From NCBI GenBank assembly GCA_046303515.1, contig JBKCGI010000070.1, positions 1 through 5,314 of the forward strand: DNA of 5,314 bases, written 5' to 3'. Source of the DNA: M2408 sp046303515. GTDB taxonomy: Bacteria; Bacteroidota; Bacteroidia; Flavobacteriales_D; Crocinitomicaceae. The notes below the pieces were generated by a model that saw nothing but the letters and a program-made list of their open reading frames with translations, did no database searches and had not been told where the DNA came from. Of the stretch, positions 4,460-5,314 are shown piece by piece. The stretch's first letter is position 1, and every line of letters starts with the position of its first letter. A program made the translations under genes and the position numbers.

Positions 4460-5314
4460 AATTCTCCTTTAATCAAGTTTACAAAAGTAACGATTCCAAC
4501 AGCTTTTTCGGCCTTATTTACCACTGGTAAATACATGATTGGAAAGGAACTTTTTTTAATTAATTGCAACATTTCATTTACAGTTGCGTTTTCGTTTATC
4601 GTTAATGCCTTGCGATTTATCATCTCCAAAACATCAATATTTGCGAGGTTTGAAATATTTCGCAACAAACTTTTTCTCACGTCTGCATTGGAAACAATTC
4701 CTTTAAAATTTTTATTTGAGTCAACAACTAAGGTAAAAGCTTGTTTTCCCTCGTCAATTGCTTTCAATATTTTTTCAAAACTGATATTTTCCTCGTCAAC
4801 AACAGGACTTTCTTCCAAGGGAATCATAAAATCCTTGATTTGAAAATGAGAATCCACTTCGCGTTTGGTCAAATTCATCAAGGCTTGACCAATACTTGGC
4901 TCGTTGAATAAATAAGATCCCGAAACGGAAGAATCAACGCCCATATTTCTTAAAATAAAAGAAACCTCAGCATTCACTCCACCATCCACATGAATTGCTT
5001 TTGCTGGATATTTTTGCTTAAAACTTCTAATTTTTGTAAAATTCACTGCATCAAAAACGCCTCCACTTTGCCCAGGAATTGTCGCCATAATCAAAATAAA
5101 ATCAAAATTTGAATATGAATCAAAAGCCTCAATTGAAGTTGGCGTGATGATAGCCAAACCTTTTTTCCCAGTGATTTCTGCTGGAATTTCAAGTTTCTGC
5201 GTTATATTTTCGAACTGAAAAGTCACAAACTCAACCGGTGTTTCAATTAAGTAAGGAAAATACTTTTCTGGTGTATCGGTAATGATGTGTAAATCGATAG
5301 GTATTTTCGTCCAT
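4456..5314 (-). CDS. Ribulose-phosphate 3-epimerase-like TIM barrel fused to a CBS-domain pair (5' end outside window)
   Basis: The frame is open from the right edge (first full codon at 5313) to TGA 4458-4456, giving 285 visible residues. A GTG at 5226 is internal, because the upstream codons continue the family pattern (IPIDLHIITDTPEKYF, like DVHLMxxNPExY). Visible residues 1-150 match pentulose-phosphate 3-epimerases: His9 in DLHII (metal-ligand position), Asp110 in HVDGGVN (catalytic position), PGQSGGVF in place of NPGFGGQ for phosphate binding, and SGSYLF like VxGSAIF. The N-terminal strands with the other metal ligands lie beyond the edge. Residues about 161-283 form two CBS domains (FTLVVDS...GIVSNADVRKSLL; MINRKALTI...LPVVNKAEKAVGIV), which normally bind adenosyl or other nucleotides and regulate the attached enzyme. 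Ordinary Rpe proteins end after the barrel, so this is a fusion. A CBS pair is also found on the Kdo-pathway isomerase KdsD. The stop overlaps the next start by four bases. The substrate is inferred to be a ketose or other sugar phosphate. Confidence 0.82.
   Translation of the reverse strand, partial: WTKIPIDLHIITDTPEKYFPYLIETPVEFVTFQFENITQKLEIPAEITGKKGLAIITPTSIEAFDSYSNFDFILIMATIPGQSGGVFDAVNFTKIRSFKQKYPAKAIHVDGGVNAEVSFILRNMGVDSSVSGSYLFNEPSIGQALMNLTKREVDSHFQIKDFMIPLEESPVVDEENISFEKILKAIDEGKQAFTLVVDSNKNFKGIVSNADVRKSLLRNISNLANIDVLEMINRKALTINENATVNEMLQLIKKSSFPIMYLPVVNKAEKAVGIVTFVNLIKGEL
4464..4469 (-). promoter_or_regulatory. Shine-Dalgarno-like AAGGAG before the DAHP synthase-like gene
   Basis: On the - strand AAGGAG lies 4 nt ahead of the ATG at 4459-4457, inside the last codons of the upstream gene (KGEL-stop). 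It supports this start at an ATGA overlap. Bacteroidota rarely depend on Shine-Dalgarno pairing and the bases also encode Lys-Gly, so it may be coincidental. Confidence 0.35.

Noticed and set aside
4448..4843. A 131-codon open frame on the + strand
   Set aside because: It runs antisense to the CBS domains of the epimerase-like fusion, whose motifs are clear. Its Phe/Ile/Ser-rich translation is what AT-rich antisense DNA gives.
5224..5226. GTG as the start of the epimerase-like gene
   Set aside because: The 29 upstream codons to the window edge are open and encode the expected epimerase strand with DLHII, so the true start is outside the window.

Overview
The window is AT-rich chromosomal DNA, most likely from a member of the Bacteroidota and probably the Flavobacteriia. 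The evidence is the base composition, mostly weak Shine-Dalgarno signals, and protein families typical of that group: a cytoplasmic SH3b plus NlpC/P60 C40 peptidase, a DinB-like protein, a DUF559 endonuclease of the 'NLPYNP...DFDRQRIIGNYIVDFY' subtype, and a large LYS1-like dehydrogenase. This placement is an inference from protein character; no rRNA or other marker is present.

Layout. Positions 1-896 (+ strand) hold the 3' end of a DinB/YfiT-like four-helix metalloprotein gene. Six bases later comes an NlpC/P60 peptidase gene. Positions about 912-1456 look like a small accessory element: a DUF559 PD-(D/E)XK-type endonuclease gene on the - strand, bracketed by two GC-rich 41-bp imperfect inverted repeats (33 of 41 positions identical) that carry REP-like hairpins. 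The upstream repeat is read into the N-terminus of the DUF559 frame. Positions 1471-1569 are a non-coding AT-rich spacer with a weak terminator-like hairpin. Positions 1570-5314 (- strand) are a compact four-gene operon that begins outside the window.

The operon is the most interesting part. In transcription order it encodes (1) a ribulose-phosphate 3-epimerase-like TIM barrel fused to a CBS pair, with its 5' end cut off by the window; (2) a divergent class I-beta DAHP synthase-like enzyme; (3) a KdsC-like HAD phosphatase with an extra N-terminal domain of about 65 residues that resembles a degenerate XRE helix-turn-helix; and (4) a saccharopine dehydrogenase (LYS1)/alanine dehydrogenase-type NAD(P) enzyme. 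Every junction overlaps (4, 4 or 1, and 1 nt), so the products are probably made together.

The first three genes parallel the Kdo supply trio: KdsD (sugar-phosphate isomerase plus CBS pair), KdsA (PEP condensation) and KdsC (phosphatase). They do so with different enzyme families at the first two steps. My inference is a dedicated pathway that makes a phosphorylated 3-deoxy-2-keto sugar acid from a sugar phosphate and PEP, and dephosphorylates it. The fourth enzyme may then reductively aminate the 2-keto acid. Chemistry and product cannot be read from the sequence, and an ordinary role in aromatic amino acid supply remains the main alternative for the synthase. No tRNA, rRNA, CRISPR array or complete insertion sequence was seen, and no gene-free stretch exceeds 100 bases.
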